This document shows, piece after piece, positions 63,062 to 64,000 of a DNA stretch of 64,000 nucleotides. The notes under the pieces were generated by a model, which searched no databases, was not told the origin of the DNA, and was given only the letters and a program-made list of their open reading frames with translations. Where the stretch lies: contig CP150571.1 of NCBI GenBank assembly GCA_049487715.1, positions 496,001 to 560,000 on the forward strand. The letters run 5' to 3'. The DNA comes from Pycnococcus provasolii (lineage: Eukaryota; Chlorophyta; Pseudoscourfieldiophyceae; Pseudoscourfieldiales). The position numbers and the translations under genes are program-made. Within the stretch, counting starts at the first letter, position 1; each line of letters opens with the position of its first letter.

Positions 63062-63131
63062 CCCTAATCGTAACCCTAACCTCCGGATTTGGAAAAAATC
63101 CGGCCAAAACCTCCGGATCTGGAAATCCGCC
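63062..63131. repeat. Right terminal inverted repeat
   Basis: Complement of the left repeat, starting CCCTAATCG and ending GGAAATCCGCC, followed by the 10-bp target duplication at 63132-63141. Confidence 0.9.
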
Positions 63132-63141
63132 ATATCTCCCC
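63132..63141. repeat. Right target-site duplication
   Basis: ATATCTCCCC directly after the right inverted repeat, identical to the left copy. Confidence 0.75.
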
Positions 63142-63529
63142 GGCTTCATTGTAGAACCCTTGAGGCATAACGTTATTGACGAACTGGCCATAAGGAGCAA
63201 TGACAACAGTGTAAGCGGCCGAGTCATGAAGCCGTACAATTCCAATTCGGCTTTTTTCTGAGGGCAGCAACGCCCCCCGAAAGGAGGTGGTACGCGCCTA
63301 CGCGGGCGTCAGCCCGTATTCACGGGAATGCCGTGCGTCGAGCGAATTGTTTCGTTCAGCCTCGCCAAATCGGCGTCCAGATCACCGGGCCAAGTCGAAT
63401 CCTACGAAGATTCCCGGGCGCGACTTGCGCTCCAGTTTACCGCCGCGCTCTAGGTCATTGAGCAGCTTGTAGGCGGTGCACCCAAATGGTTTCCATCTAA
63501 CTCCCTTAACCTTGTAACCATTCTTAAGG

Positions 63530-63935
63530 TCAACTTCCCCTTGCACGTTTCATTCGTTCAAGAGAATAAGCCAAAATATCCGCATGATCGTTGAAGTTGA
63601 AATCTGGGAACGTTTCGAGAATCCATGTTGCGGTTGGCTTCAAATTGTTCTCGATTTGTGTTGCCTCCCAATGTTCAGTTCTCGTCTGCAAAGTCGAGCC
63701 CCACGGCGGCACACCGCACATCGGCGGCAGCGCTTGGACGTCGTTGCGAGGTTCGCGGGCGCTTCGAATGCTCCGCGTTTGTGCGCTTAGACGTGCGTCA
63801 AAGGGACTTCCAGGACCTCCCCACGCGAGGGAGAGGTCGGCAAATGTGTGCCGCCATTGCAATATCGCATTCGGCTCGAGCGGGATCCCGAGCGGGATCC
63901 CGCGAGGATCTGGAGAAGGGAAACCGTGCTATCAC
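63530..63935 (-). CDS. Unidentified ORF, 5' end not determined
   Basis: A minus-strand frame is open from just after a TAG near 63937 to the TGA at 63530. It has protein-like composition: EPNAILQWRHTFADLSLAWG, PGSPFDARLSAQTRSIRSA, VQALPPMCGVPPWGSTLQTR, and the C-terminal ATWILETFPDFNFNDHADIL with YSLERMKRARGS. No ATG lies in its upper part, so the start may be in an upstream exon beyond the window or the frame may be a remnant of a mobile gene next to the MULE element. The family is not recognised. Confidence 0.4.
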
Positions 63936-64000
63936 GGATCCCCGGTTGAGAGAGATTTTCTGTTTCATTATTATTCCTTTCCCTGGAGCGGCGCCTTCTT

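Larger units (their letters stand above)
62354..63131. mobile_element. MULE-like non-autonomous transposon, 70-bp TIRs and 10-bp target duplication
   Basis: The ends are inverted copies of about 70 bases: 62358-62423 and 63062-63127 match perfectly over 66 bases, with four further outer bases and one mismatch. The flanking word ATATCTCCCC occurs directly at 62344-62353 and 63132-63141, a 10-bp target-site duplication of the length usual for Mutator-like elements. The TIR contains two TCCGGA palindromes and a telomere-like TTAGGGTTACGATTAGGG inner edge. The 640-bp interior carries only the N-terminal part of a MuDR-like transposase, so it must depend on a complete element elsewhere. The perfect TIR identity suggests recent movement. 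Confidence 0.85.
62515..63261 (+). pseudogene. Truncated MuDR-like transposase, N-terminal part
   Basis: The ATG at 62515 encodes a basic N-terminus and a Cys/His zinc-type region (MECTSCDAKATLRRAANVWR followed by LTHVNCVS), as in the N-terminal DNA-binding region of Mutator-like transposases. A later segment, YELIHPWLKDVATKNPNTEI, matches the region just before the DDE domain of these proteins. At 63062 the frame runs into the right inverted repeat and then into host DNA, ending at TGA 63259-63261, so the DDE catalytic core and zinc knuckle are absent. It cannot encode a working transposase but might retain DNA binding. Confidence 0.7.

Noticed and set aside
1-64000. tRNA, rRNA or snRNA genes
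   Set aside because: I looked for T-loop words such as GGTTCGA with matching stems and for familiar rRNA cores and found none that fold convincingly; a covariance-model scan would be decisive.
1-64000. A single co-functional gene cluster for phosphate metabolism
   Set aside because: PhoD-like, PHT4-like and purple acid phosphatase genes are 13-41 kb apart among unrelated genes, so clustering is not supported.

Overview
This is nuclear DNA from a eukaryote, most likely a compact-genome green alga (chlorophyte, prasinophyte-like). The evidence is a CP26-type minor light-harvesting protein, a plastid-type ATP synthase delta subunit, a single-domain AP2/ERF regulator, a plant-type hydroxyproline O-arabinosyltransferase and a PHT4/SLC17-like anion transporter. 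Coding regions are GC-rich at third positions. Most genes have no intron or one short GT-AG intron (about 41-180 nt) with donors of the GTRCGN type. TGTAA, the usual chlorophyte poly(A) signal, lies at or just after many stop codons. I cannot name the species from sequence alone.

Layout. 1-1.55 kb: the tail of a gene and a terminal-inverted-repeat (TIR) element with a transposase-like C-terminal fragment. 1.8-4 kb: ESS2 splicing factor (+) convergent with plastid atpD (-). 4-5.3 kb: decayed sequence with a remnant of an 18-residue Cys-repeat protein. 5.4-12.5 kb: a minus-strand block with a secreted protein, a DXD glycosyltransferase-like protein, a small secreted protein and a PAN-HPAT arabinosyltransferase; an interstitial telomeric tract lies inside it. 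12.7-13.5 kb: a 43-bp minisatellite. 13.6-19 kb: a four-TM protein, a tail-anchored coiled-coil ORF, an F-box/LRR protein and a large EF-hand protein. 20.3-29.7 kb: PhoD-like phosphatase, an EF-hand/ankyrin protein with one intron, and a WD40 membrane protein with a possible TIR-type N-terminal domain. 30-31 kb: a frame-disrupted ORF. 31.2-39.8 kb: three repeat-rich genes (secreted Met/Pro repeat protein, RCC1 propeller, long coiled coil). 39.8-44.6 kb: a small gene remnant and the HRQ1 helicase with a ubiquitin-like N-terminus. 46-50.4 kb: AP2/ERF factor and anion transporter. 50.5-56.4 kb: a basic organelle-targeted protein, LHCB5/CP26 and NADPH-P450 reductase. 56.8-62.2 kb: an Ala/Gln-rich nuclear protein and a purple acid phosphatase. 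62.35-63.13 kb: a MULE-like element with 70-bp TIRs and a 10-bp target-site duplication. The end holds one unidentified ORF.

The genes are a mixed set of single-copy eukaryotic loci rather than an operon. Loose functional themes are phosphate acquisition and partitioning (PhoD-like, purple acid phosphatase, PHT4-like carrier), secretory-pathway glycosylation (HPAT and a second glycosyltransferase-like protein), and plastid energy metabolism (CP26, ATP synthase delta). No single obvious new system stands out. The most unusual things are the two TIR elements, the expanding coding repeats (one with a compensated double frameshift), the possible TIR-TM-WD40 fusion, an in-frame TGA before the RCC1 gene, and a duplicated unknown motif in the EF-hand/ankyrin protein.
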